A stretch of DNA of 64,000 nt from Choanephora cucurbitarum. Its lineage: Eukaryota; Mucoromycota; Mucoromycetes; Mucorales; Choanephoraceae. This document shows positions 34,118-44,096 of this stretch, piece after piece; positions within the stretch are counted from its first letter, which is position 1, and every line of letters begins with the position of its first letter. The stretch is from positions 1 through 64,000 of the forward strand of contig JAIWNI010000001.1 of NCBI GenBank assembly GCA_025331435.1, written 5' to 3'. A program made the translations under genes and the position numbers. The notes beneath the pieces were generated by a model. The model worked only from the letters and a program-made list of their open reading frames with translations. It did not search any database and had not been told where the DNA came from.

Positions 34118-36290
34118 ATGACAACACATTACCTTCTTCAGACAAACAATTTAGATCAGAAACAAGAAGAACTCTATCCTTTTGGCATTGATATGCTCCC
34201 TTTACGTCAATTTCATGATAATCGTCATGGTAGAAATGCTACCTATTCGCCTCTTTCTTCCAACCAAGCCAATCATTATCTGTTTTTGCCACCAACCTCT
34301 TCTAATCTATCAACACCTTTCAATCTACCACATCATGAAAACAATGATCTACATGAAGCAGTAGACAACACTTTCTCCATGGATAAACCATCGTCAAGGT
34401 AACCTATAAAAATAAGTGGCAATTCTGTTTTTAAGCAGTATAACAGAAAGGGGGGGAGGTGCTAAGAAAAGTTGAAAGGAGTGATCATACATGTGTCTAT
34501 TTGCTTGGATTTGAAAATTAAAGGAGGGACAAAGGGGTTAGCTTAGAGAGATCGAGAAAGAGAAAGAGAGAGAGGAGAACAAGGGGGGATGTAGAGTGAT
34601 GTGATTGAGCATAAAGTCAATAGAAGCTAATATGAAATGATTTGTTTCTGTAGAAACCTTCGATTTGAAATCATACTTGAAGGTAAGTAAGTAAGAAGTT
34701 AGATGTCAAGAGATAAAAAGATAGCTAACCACTCATTTATTAGCTGCTACTGCAGTAACCCAAAGAGCAGAAGAAACTACCATCACTTACCTTAATCGAG
34801 GTCAAACCTATGGCATTGTGCTGAATGATAAAAACACTCAGAATGAAATCATCAGCAGCACTGTTTCCATTGGTTTCCATTCTACTTCACATCGTCGTAT
34901 CGCCGAAAACTATTGGAAGTTCTGGATCAATCAACAGAAACAAGAGAATCCAAGAGCCATTGATATTGGTAAATAACACAAGCACGATTTAAAAACCATT
35001 GACTTATTCTGTTTCTATAGATACCAACCAATGTGAAGGCATCACTGAACTACATTTCCCTAGCTTTGATAAAATCTCATTCAAATGGAATGGACGCTTT
35101 GGTGCTAAACTCTTTGTTCGCTTCAACTGTCTGTCTACTGATTTCTCAAGAATCAAGGGTGTCAAGGGTATTCCGTTACGAGCCCAGATGGAAAGTTATG
35201 TGGCTGGTGATTCTATTTTGGCAAGACCAGAGATCAATGAAGTCTGTTTCTGTAAAGTCAAGTTGTTTAGAGACAAAGGAGCTGAGAGAAAGAACAAGGA
35301 TGATGCTAAACAGATATCAAAACAACTAGAAAAAGTATACGGTAAGCCTATTTTTCTTTAGTGTGAATCACTCTGTTCTCATCCTGCTTATGACTAGGTA
35401 AAGCAGATGAAAAGTCTTTACCTCTCATGTATAATGTCTCTTTACCTTGTTCTGTCTTTAATGAGATACCTGGTGCTTCAGCTTCAGATTCACCTGATTC
35501 CACTCTAGATGAACTACCTCTCTGTCAAAAGAAGATACCAAGATACCACACACGTATCATGACAGCACCTGCACCCTCTCTTTTTCATCGACACCAGAAT
35601 GATTCTCTATTTCAAATGAAAGAAGAAGGCTATGAATACCTTCAACAGAAGATGATGACCAGTCTACCTGCTATCGATACCAACAATATCTATTCCAGTG
35701 ATCTATCAGACACAAAAGAAACAGCCTTCCTTCATAACCCATTATCACCTCCATTAACTGCTGAAACCTATACCCCATCTGCTATTCAACCACTTGAACA
35801 TAATTATTCTACATGCTCCCTTGCTGCCTCTTCCTTACATGATCTATCTATGCATCAGACCTTAGAAGATCAAGAGCCCTTGATTGGTTATTCAACTGAA
35901 CCCAACAGTCAGTTTGATATGCCATTTAGTTCACAAGTGGTATCTCAGTCGATTTATGATGTATTTACACCAGAAGAGATTCAGCATTGTCAAGATACCT
36001 ATCCAGTGACAACAGACTATTCATCTTCAGAGGACTACTTTTATCACGCAGACCAGCTACATCATCCCAATACTGAGATGATGATATTACAACAACAACT
36101 TCAACAACATAATCAAAAAGCGAGTCATATTATCTTAAATAGTAATGCTGCTTCTGATATGCTTCTTTCTTCACCTGCTCGGAAGAAAAGAAGAAGCAAT
36201 AGTAAATTGAATGCAGGCAAAATCATCAAGCCTGTTGTGATGAAAGAATTAAGACAAGATGTACATAATAAGCGCAGACGTAGTACTTGA
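34118..36290 (+). CDS. Grainyhead/CP2-type transcription factor
   Basis: Five exons (34118-34398, 34654-34682, 34744-34968, 35021-35341, 35398-36290) join to 582 residues. The CP2 DNA-binding domain sits near residues 95-290. It begins NLRFEIILEAATAVTQRAEE and includes TYLNRGQTYGIVLND, then SFDKISFKWNGRFGAKLFVR, VKGIPLRAQMESYVAGDS and CFCKVKLFRDKGAERKNKDD. These are hallmarks of the grainyhead/LSF family, an immunoglobulin-fold family related to p53 domains. In fungi such proteins control cell-wall remodelling and conidial separation. The C-terminal half is Ser/Gln/His-rich, ending in a basic patch (SPARKKRRSNSKL) that looks like a nuclear localisation signal. Exon 2 is only 29 nt. A dimerisation domain is not obvious. 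Confidence 0.88.
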
Positions 36291-36508
36291 ATTTCTAATC
36301 CTTTTATTTGTAATATAACAATAAACTGCTACTTTTTTCTTGTGGCTATCCTAACTAAATAGAGAACAATAGGCTATCTAATGGAAATTATCTTGACTTG
36401 AAGCATAAATGCTCAGGGCATCTTATTTCAAACTCAGTTATCCTTTCATTCTAAATTTCAAAATTAAATTACCTTTTCTTTTTTTTTTTTTTTAAACATA
36501 GAGATAAG

Positions 36509-37109
36509 ATGGTAATGAACTCAACTGGACTAGAAGCACTCTCAATCTTACATGTCGTCATCTCTTCTAGCTTCGCTTTATACTTGTTCAGAACAGACAA
36601 GGCAAGACAAGATTAGCCAAGTGGTATGTGCCTTATGAAGATGAAGAAAAAGTCAAGCTTAAGGGTGAAGTTCATCGTCTGATTGCACCTCGGGATCAAA
36701 AGAATCAGAGTAACTTTGTTGAAGTAAGCAGTTTTGATACAACGCATGAGATATGTCTGTTAATTGACTGCTATGATAGTACCGTAACTATAAAATTGTC
36801 TATCGTCGATATGCCGGTCTTTTCTTTTGTGTATGTGTGGATGCCAATGACAATGAACTAGCCTATTTAGAAGCCATTCACTTCTTTGTTGAAGTACTCG
36901 ATGCTTTCTTTGGTAATGTGTGCGAACTTGATTTGGTATTTAATTTCTACAAGGTAAAATGAAGAGAGCAATTGAATGAATGAAATTGACTTACCATGTT
37001 GTACAAGGTCTATGCTATCTTAGATGAAGTGTTTTTAGCAGGCGAAATTGAAGAAACCAGCAAAAATGTTGTATTGACGCGATTAGATCATTTGGATAAA
37101 CTTGAATAG
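36509..37109 (+). CDS. APS2: AP-2 clathrin adaptor complex, sigma subunit
   Basis: The small sigma chain of the plasma-membrane AP-2 adaptor, which with the alpha chain binds dileucine sorting signals. Four exons. The first contains only the start codon (36509-36511), followed by a 59-nt intron and exon 2 from 36571. The join gives [20 protein letters not shown], matching the family N-terminus. Later blocks are [40 protein letters not shown] and [19 protein letters not shown], then [18 protein letters not shown]. Length of about 140 residues fits. AP-2 sigma is preferred over AP-1 sigma because of the [13 protein letters not shown] and [10 protein letters not shown] segments. Confidence 0.92.
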
Positions 37110-37525
37110 CTTTTTTTATACCCTCTACCTTTTTATTTGATCTATCTGTCCATTGCTTTGTTCTATACACGTAGTCCAAATCAACTCAATTCATGCTTGA
37201 TGAGACGCTGTTTGAGATAGCATAATGGAAAGTGTGATGACAGCTGAGTTTAACATCCAACAGGACATTTTGTGAGCAATGATACCTATTGGGCTGTCTT
37301 TGGTTTCAAAGATCTATTGTGCAATTCCCACCTTTCACTATGTGTTACAATGACATAAAAGCCCCTCCTTTTTTTTTTCTCGAGAGAAAGAAGAGAAGTC
37401 TTGAGAGTGTAAAAAGACCATGATTTATAGCATGAAGTCTATTAAAAAAAAGCAGTCTCTCTCTTTATGTTGCTACCAACAATATCAATGGTTATTATTT
37501 ATGTACATATATTAACAATAAAGAT
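37110..37525. other. 3' intergenic between convergent genes
   Basis: About 415 bp between the stops of the AP-2 sigma gene and the minus-strand VFA1 gene. It holds two 3' UTRs. No other feature was recognised. Confidence 0.5.
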
Positions 37526-38191
37526 CTATTTCTGCAAAGTAGGTAGAGATTTGGGTACTTCGGGAAACTGCAATGTCTTCAGTTTCTGTGAAGCTTCTTT
37601 CTTCTGCTGTTTCTTCATAAATTCACGCTGTCGAAGATAGAAATAATCACGTTGGATAACAAATCGAATAGGTTGGGTAGGCGAAGGAGGATTTCGCTTT
37701 TCTTCCTTCTTTTCCTCTTCTTCCTTCTTTTCTTCCTCCTTTGGCTTTTCTTCTTTCTTTTCTTCTTTCTTTTCTTCTTTCTTTTCTTCTTTCTTTTCTT
37801 CTTTCTTTTCTTCTTTCTTTTCTTCTTTCTTTTCTTCTTTCTTTTCTTCTTTCTTTTCTTCTTTCTTTTCTTCCTCACTACTCTTTCTCCAGGACTTCCA
37901 TGCTGAACCAATACTAGAGACCAGATCGGCTACACTGTCACTCTCAGGCTTTCGATTGTCCAAAGCAATGTCTTTCTTGTGATCTTGTTTAACAACAGGC
38001 TTAGGTCCGCCCAGTTTAGAACAAAAGTTGGTATCGCCGAGATGAGTCTTGCATGTGTAAAACCAGTCTGAATTACTGTTGTCTGCCGAAGTCAGTACAA
38101 CATTAGTGAATTTACTACATACAAAACAAGGTCTTTCTTGTGTTGTCAAGCGAGCAACATAAAGGTTTTGAAGAGTAGGTGTGAATGACAT
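37526..38191 (-). CDS. VFA1: Vps4-associated protein 1 with Lys-Glu repeat
   Basis: In yeast Vfa1 binds the ESCRT-III disassembly ATPase Vps4 at endosomes and stimulates it. The single-exon protein of 221 residues starts MSFTPTLQNLYVARLTTQER. A putative zinc-binding region follows with CFVCSK and, after about 25 residues, FYTCKTHLGDTNFC. The C-terminus (VIQRDYFYLRQREFMKKQQ, then PEVPKSLPTLQK) is basic and helical and contains the region expected to touch the Vps4 MIT domain. Between them lies a Lys/Glu low-complexity segment of tandem KKEE units, roughly residues 108-155, probably a charged single alpha-helix. The neighbouring gene at 38381 is divergent. Confidence 0.83.
   Translation of the reverse strand: MSFTPTLQNLYVARLTTQERPCFVCSKFTNVVLTSADNSNSDWFYTCKTHLGDTNFCSKLGGPKPVVKQDHKKDIALDNRKPESDSVADLVSSIGSAWKSWRKSSEEEKKEEKKEEKKEEKKEEKKEEKKEEKKEEKKEEKKEEKKEEKPKEEEKKEEEEKKEEKRNPPSPTQPIRFVIQRDYFYLRQREFMKKQQKKEASQKLKTLQFPEVPKSLPTLQK
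37738..37872 (-). repeat. 12-bp coding minisatellite (KKEE repeat)
   Basis: The unit GAAAAGAAAGAA (minus strand, any register) is repeated about ten or eleven times almost perfectly, encoding Lys-Lys-Glu-Glu. It is an all-purine strand, so it can form triplex DNA and is likely to vary in copy number between isolates. Confidence 0.85.
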
Positions 38192-38380
38192 AATAGAATA
38201 GGAGAGGAAATTTTTTTTTTAAGAAAAGAAAAAGAGAGTTTCAGAATCATTTGATCGAAAAATGCACTGATCCAAGCTTATTGTGTCTTGTGATCATCTT
38301 ACTGAGAATAAAACATTGGTCCTTTCTCTCTCTTTTTCTCTCTCTCTTTGCTCTCTTTTTCTCTCTCTTTTTTTTAAAGA

Positions 38381-39310
38381 ATGACTTCATTGGAACACAG
38401 TGAACCTGATATCATGGATATTCAAGATAAAATAGGCTATGTAGATACTGGGCCTATTCCATCTTCTCTGCCTTCTTCTCAACCAATCATTGTCTCCAAT
38501 GCACATTTGACGATCAAGGAACCAAAGCCACAGCGACAGGTCTGGATGGAAAATAAAAGGCCTCAACCTATCTTAATCAAGAAGGCGACACCTGTGGAAC
38601 CAACGACATTGCCTGAACCAAAGGCACCTTTAGCCTCATTGAAGCCTACTGTTTCATTCACACCTTCCACAAAGGGAAAAGAGAACTCAGATGAACTAAA
38701 GGACATGATGGTATCAAAACTGTACGAATTGGCAGATATGCTGAAATCAATGAATATGGACCAGGAGTCTGTAAAGCCTAGACCAACAGCATCCACATCA
38801 GATCCAGCACGCTTCATTCGTAGGAAATCAGTTCCATATATTAAACCACCAGATCTTCGACGTAGCCTAAAGAGTGCAGAAAGCATGTTTCAACACCCGC
38901 AAGAACCTTATTATCCTCATTACTATCCGCCTCCCACATCTCAACATTATTATCCTTATTATCCTTATTCAGCAGAAGAAAGTGAAGTGGACGAATTGGA
39001 CAATGTAGACGATCCCCATCTTGAGGATGAAGATCCGTATTATCATGGTTATTATCCTTATTATCCTTATCCTCATTTTGATTACGAAGAAGATCCTCGA
39101 TTGCCTCGGCATCGTTATGGACCACGCAGAAAATCACTAGGCAATCTTTATGAAGAACACTATTATCCTACCTTACAGAGAAAGAGCTCAAAAAGCAATC
39201 TTAGGCGAAGACAGCCTACGATAGACCCACGCTATGATTATCCTCCCCACACTACACCAAGATATCGGTATCCTTCTTACTATTCATCACCTAATGGTTA
39301 TTATGTATAA
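38381..39310 (+). CDS. Tyr/Pro-rich hypothetical protein
   Basis: I do not recognise this 309-residue single-exon protein. The N-terminal 120 residues are Pro/Lys/Ser-rich with short motifs such as MENKRPQPILIKKATP and a predicted short helix (DELKDMMVSKLYELADML). The middle is dominated by YYP/HYYP units (YYPHYYPPPTSQHYYPYYPY) broken by an acidic patch (EESEVDELDNVDDPHLEDED). The C-terminus is Arg/Ser/Tyr-rich with RRKS motifs, which are possible kinase sites. There is no signal peptide or membrane segment. Such composition suggests a disordered protein that may phase-separate or act as a scaffold. Only 189 bp separates it from the divergent VFA1 start, so the promoter is shared. Confidence 0.65.
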   Translation: MTSLEHSEPDIMDIQDKIGYVDTGPIPSSLPSSQPIIVSNAHLTIKEPKPQRQVWMENKRPQPILIKKATPVEPTTLPEPKAPLASLKPTVSFTPSTKGKENSDELKDMMVSKLYELADMLKSMNMDQESVKPRPTASTSDPARFIRRKSVPYIKPPDLRRSLKSAESMFQHPQEPYYPHYYPPPTSQHYYPYYPYSAEESEVDELDNVDDPHLEDEDPYYHGYYPYYPYPHFDYEEDPRLPRHRYGPRRKSLGNLYEEHYYPTLQRKSSKSNLRRRQPTIDPRYDYPPHTTPRYRYPSYYSSPNGYYV

Positions 39311-39405
39311 ATATAAATAAATTACAAATCTATTGATCTTCAAGAAATTCCTTCACACTAAGCAAAAAGAATGAGAAAACGATCCACAGGTCATCAAATA
39401 CCACT

Positions 39406-42235
39406 TTACCTTGGTGCTACACTTTTAGTCTTTAGCAGTGTCTCTTTCCATTCTTGTTCAGGATCCGATAAGAAGGTGATAGCACCACCGCCACCTACAG
39501 ATACTTCAGTTGTACCACTAGACGGTTGATGTGTCATCACCGCAGTACGAATGACCACATTGAAATCTGCACTTCCGTCCAATGAAAAATAACCCAGACA
39601 GCCAGAATAGATACCTCGAGCACGATGACCCTCCAGTCTATCCAGGATCTGAACAGAGCGTAACTTGGGTGCACCCGTCATGGATCCAGGCGGGAAACAG
39701 GTCTTGACAGCCTGTACACTATTGACATCAGGACGCAGTTGACCACGTACGGTAGAGACCAGATGATGCACGCGCTCATAGGTTTCTACATGCATCAGCT
39801 TAGGCACACGTACTGTACTTGGCTCACAGACCTGGGCCAGATCGTTTCGAATCAAGTCTACAATCATCAAATTCTCTGCTCTCTCCTTGACATCTTGCCA
39901 TAGTTGTTGTTGGCGTTGACGATCCTGGATCAGCTGTCTGGCCTGACAGACAGGACCTTGCATATCGCATGTGGGGTCGTCGGGATCACAAACACACTGA
40001 AGCACACGAGCCACTGTACCCTTGATTGGCTTCATCTCAGCAACATGGTCTTGACTGACCTTGAGGAATCGTTCGGGACTGCTTGAAAGTATACCGAGTT
40101 GAGGAAACATCAGGAGAGCAGAAAAGGGAGCAGGGTTGTTCTTGCGCAAGTGCCGTGTATAGAGTCGCCAGAGAGTAGGGTCCCTGGTGCTCTGGACCGA
40201 GATGGATTTGGGTAAGGTAAGACGAAACCGTGTGGTCAGACAGAGTTCGTAGGATTCGCCCTCTTTGATCTGATGCACACAGTCTTGAATGCTCTCTAGG
40301 TAATCTTGATGCACAGCATCAGGAGTAAAGATGGTAGGATAGAAGGGAACAGAGGGTGAGGCAATAGGGGTACTACAGGCAGAGGAGGCAGGTGTCAGAC
40401 TGATGAATTCATCGGCCAGTTTGCGTCGTCGGATCGTTTCTGCCACTTGGAACAGCTGTCTTTCTTGCTCATCTAGCCAACGCATAGCATCCTGTGTTGA
40501 ATTGTCAAGCCAGCCACCCAGTTGATGACCTACTAGGCAACACATATAGACCTGTCGCTGTATCAGATCGAATACCATGAATCGATCCACAAATTGAAAG
40601 GCAGCATCGGGCTCTTGAGAACAACGACAGCAGCCGTCCTGATGCATGTGGTCTTCACAGTGGCATTGTTGTTCATCGGGAGTTGTATAGCCCGGCATAC
40701 TCTCACGCTTCATCTCGTAACCTAGGTAGCCTATTAACCCACCCTTAAAGGACAATGTGTCCGGTTGATCTAACATGGTGAAGGGTGTGGTGGGTCGTTG
40801 ATCGAGTACAGGACAGACAGTGACTTGACTGACTGTCTTTAATACATCAGACAGATGGTCGAAAAAGGTCGTGTTGGATGGCAATAGCGTGGTTGACTTG
40901 GTATCTCGATTGCGTTTGAGGGTAGTCAGTTGTCGGTGTAAGGTAGAATAGGTCATGGTCATGGCAGGATCTAGACTGAGAATGGACATGCGGGAATACG
41001 GTGATGATTTTCTACTGCTGTCAAGCCAACTTAGGTAACGCTCTTTCTCTGGCTGCATCGTTAACAGCTCATCCACAAAGCTCTCTGGTTCAACCCAACC
41101 AGGACAACTGGGCTTCACAAGCAGTTGGACTGAAGAAGCTGGCTTTTGTGTTGTGTTGATTGTAGGGTCAGACATGGCTGCTGAACAAGAGAATAGAGAA
41201 CTATCCAGAGAAGCCTTTGATAATGAACGTTGCTGCTACATGGATCTCATGTTAGTTTCTATGTTGCGCCATAGCACACCCCACTTACAGTCTTTGTCAT
41301 CCATGCTAATGTTTGGTGTTGGAAATTAGAAATCATACGTGCGCCATATTCTGTAGAAACAGACTCTGGATGAAATTGAACACCCCAAATAGGAAGTGAT
41401 TTATGCTGAAATGCCATGATGGTCAAGGGGCCCTTTGATGGTACAGAGGGATGAGCCAGATAATGATGTGTTGTCTCCTTTTCTTCTTTGTGATCCTCAT
41501 CTGCTAAAAAAGTAGCATGTTTCAAGGCATCCATATCCGCATCGTTTTCATAACAAAATCCAGTCAAGATCAAATCATCAGGTAAAGCTTAAACAACAAT
41601 CAGCATACTCATGTTGGTCTTCCTATCCAACTACCTACATTCTCTATCCACAACCAATGAGTGATAACGGACTGCCCAGAAGGGAGAAGGACATCCCTGT
41701 AAAATATCTTGATAAGCCGCCTTTTGTTCTGGAGGTAAAAAGACTTGGGACATTCTTCCATGCATGATTCTCGGTGCATAAGTCACTTTGCCGCCCAAAA
41801 GATGACCAATGCCTTGATGTCCTAAACAAACACCAAAGATCGGTCGATGATATTCACTCTTTGTAGGATCTAGTTGAACTTGTAATAATTGTGTGCAAAT
41901 ACCAAAATCCTATCAGATACACTTTAGTCTTGGTTGTATTGAAAAGCCTCAGACTTTACTGTAGCATTATCAGGTCTACCTGGACCTGGTGAAATAACAA
42001 TATTATCAAAATGAGGAAGTATATCCCTAACAAAGTCTGGCCTAGGGTCTAACTCAGTATATATCACATAAAAAAAAAAAAGATAACCAAGTGGAAGATC
42101 TGTTTACCAACTAAACTGATCGTTTCGAATAACCACAACGTTACTCTGACTGCCAAAAAGCTGTAATAGGTTGAATGTGTACGAATCGTAATTGTCGATA
42201 ATTAAAGTCTTGATATACTGTATGGATGGTATCAT
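39406..42235 (-). CDS. ABZ1: Bifunctional aminodeoxychorismate synthase (PabA-PabB fusion)
   Basis: It makes 4-amino-4-deoxychorismate from chorismate and glutamine for p-aminobenzoate and folate. The N-terminal glutamine amidotransferase starts at ATG 42235 ([19 protein letters not shown]). It has [11 protein letters not shown], the catalytic Cys in [16 protein letters not shown], and the His-Glu pair in [13 protein letters not shown]. The first intron must use an acceptor ending CCCTAG to keep frame ([17 protein letters not shown]). A linker joins it to the chorismate-binding domain, which has [20 protein letters not shown], the PIKGTVAR motif (Lys typical of PabB rather than anthranilate synthase), [16 protein letters not shown] and [15 protein letters not shown]. 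The 3' half is one long exon. Five or so introns lie in the amidotransferase half. Confidence 0.93.
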
Positions 42236-42794
42236 GCTTATAAAGAAAAGAGAGAGAGAGAGGGATTCAAAAATTAAGAAAAAAAAAATTAAGATGCTGA
42301 TGATCTTGTTGGTCAATGGAACAAGTACTCAAATATGATTCGACCATCTGAGAAGGAAAAAAATCAGATCAAGCAAAGTGACAAGCGTAAGAATTGATTG
42401 GATAAGATGTTTGCTGTCCATTTAGAGTAAGAGACTTTCCTTTTTTGTGATCCGAAGTTAAAGCAAAAAAAAAATGCTATTGTTCATTCAAATCCATGAT
42501 TCTATTCATATCTAGAAATAAGAAAAAGCTATAAAGCATCCAATGGATCAGTTGCGCTTATTTTGATTGGCTATTCAAAGAATGCAGCATATCCTTCAAA
42601 TCAAACAATGATGCTCATTAACCAAAACATGATAAAAAACCATAAGGAAAGATACATTAGTCCATAAAAGAACTAGTGGTGGGGATGTCTTCTCTTTTTT
42701 TTTCTGACATGGTTCTGGACATGGAAGTTGCTATTGCATGGAATGTACACAATACCAAGTAGGGTCAGCACAGTTGGTTTTCTATACTTGAGTA
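42236..42794. other. Spacer upstream of ABZ1
   Basis: About 560 bp of AT-rich DNA. It should contain the ABZ1 promoter on the minus strand. No exon or RNA gene was recognised. Confidence 0.45.
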
Positions 42795-42953
42795 CAGTCA
42801 TCCCCCGATTCAAGAAACGAAATATAGGGAACGGTCTTGAAGGAACCGAAGTTCGTTTAATGCTGAATATTCCCTGCTATTGCCTTGAACGACTTTGACT
42901 TAGGGAACGGTGTCGAGGGAATCAAAACCGTTCCCTAAATCGGGGGATGACTG
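42795..42953. mobile_element. 159-bp MITE with 16-bp perfect terminal inverted repeats
   Basis: Both ends read inward CAGTCATCCCCCGATT. The similarity continues imperfectly as C/TAAG/GAAACG. Inside, GGGAACGG-type motifs occur in both orientations near 42838, 42900 and 42927, so the element can fold into a long hairpin. TA dinucleotides flank it (42793-42794 and 42957-42958), the right one after a CAG, so a Tc1/mariner or pogo-type TSD is possible but not exact. There is no coding capacity. Confidence 0.75.
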
Positions 42954-43200
42954 CAGTATTATATACCTGGCTCTTATCCTTTCTAATGACCAGTATTTAC
43001 TACAAACTTTGCTATGTATACCAAAGCCATACAGTTCTTTCTTCAGATGACTAATCAATAGCTTGAAAGTGCATAAAAAGAAGTGGTAATCAAGTCGAGA
43101 CCAGCTTCCGGCGAGTGTTTCTCCGGTAAAGACCATTCATTTTATTCTAGGAAGCTCTCGACCTGTCAAGCGGAGTAATTTATCCGGATCAAGAAATCAC

Positions 43201-43208
43201 TATATATA
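43201..43208 (+). promoter_or_regulatory. TATA box of the isochorismatase-like gene
   Basis: TATATATA lies 75 bp upstream of the start codon at 43283 and is the best core-promoter candidate. Confidence 0.55.
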
Positions 43209-43282
43209 CTTCTTTGTAGAAAAAAAAAAGAGGTTTCTTCCTTTAAAACACATTTTATCCATAAACCACATTCAAGACAAAA

Positions 43283-43840
43283 ATGAAGGAAGCTCTTATT
43301 CTTATTGATATCCAAAACGACTACTTCCCTAAGGGTGGCCTTCCTACTTGGAGACCTGTTGAAACTGCTGAAAGCTGTAAGGTCGTTCTCGAGCACTTTA
43401 GAAAGCATCAGAAGGAAGTTGTTCATGTGAAGCATCATTGTGTGGGCCCTGATGCTGAAAAACTCAAAGTCCTGTTACCTGGCACACATGGTGCTGAGAT
43501 CCATGAATCAGTCAAGCCTTTGCCTGAAGAAAAAGTCGTTGTCAAAGAACATGTGAATGGCTTCTGGGAAACAGACCTTGCTGCCTACCTCAAGAGCAAG
43601 AAGGTTGAAAGACTGGTATTTGTAGGTATGATGATTCACAACTGTGTCCCTGCTACTTTGTTTGCTGGTAAAGACGAGGGATTTGAATGTGTTGTCGTTG
43701 ATGAGGCTGTCAACACAATGCCTCAACCTCTTCATGGAGAAATGATCTCGGCTGAAGATATCAAGAAGGCTTATTTGGCTGGTATTCAGTTCGTGTATGC
43801 TAAGGTCAAGAAAGTAGAAGAAATCTTGAATGAAGACTAG
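43283..43840 (+). CDS. Isochorismatase-family cysteine hydrolase
   Basis: A single-exon 185-residue alpha/beta hydrolase of the isochorismatase/nicotinamidase fold. The expected catalytic triad is visible: Asp9 (LILIDIQNDYF), Lys88 (VVVKEHVNGFWETD) and Cys121 (GMMIHNCVPATLF). The cis-peptide region before the Cys reads VGMMIHNCV. The substrate is not clear. The family includes isochorismatases, nicotinamidases, ureidoacrylate hydrolases and many uncharacterised enzymes. Bacterial-like, intronless structure would be compatible with an old transfer, but codon use does not look different from neighbouring genes. It is divergent from ABZ1 with a MITE in the intervening DNA. Confidence 0.88.
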   Translation: MKEALILIDIQNDYFPKGGLPTWRPVETAESCKVVLEHFRKHQKEVVHVKHHCVGPDAEKLKVLLPGTHGAEIHESVKPLPEEKVVVKEHVNGFWETDLAAYLKSKKVERLVFVGMMIHNCVPATLFAGKDEGFECVVVDEAVNTMPQPLHGEMISAEDIKKAYLAGIQFVYAKVKKVEEILNED

Positions 43841-44096
43841 ACAAGACATATTTTTTTTTATAGTTCATTGCTTATTTGCCAAACAGTGTATGCTAAAAAA
43901 AAAAGAAGTTTGTTTGTTCACTTGTGCATATGAATCAATAAAATCTGTATTTTCATACACATGCTTTTTAGTTCAATCAATGAAAAGAGAGAGATTATGA
44001 TTGTACACTTTTATTACTGTAGCTCTATTTGGAGGAATGAATTCTTCTACACTTGCTACTCTGCTTAGCTTGTGAGCCCTGTAATTGCTCCACTCA

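Noticed and set aside
37652..37906. Leu/Phe-rich 84-codon frame that looks like a membrane protein
   Set aside because: It is the antisense of the KKEE minisatellite in VFA1, so the hydrophobic repeat is an artefact of complementing Lys/Glu codons.
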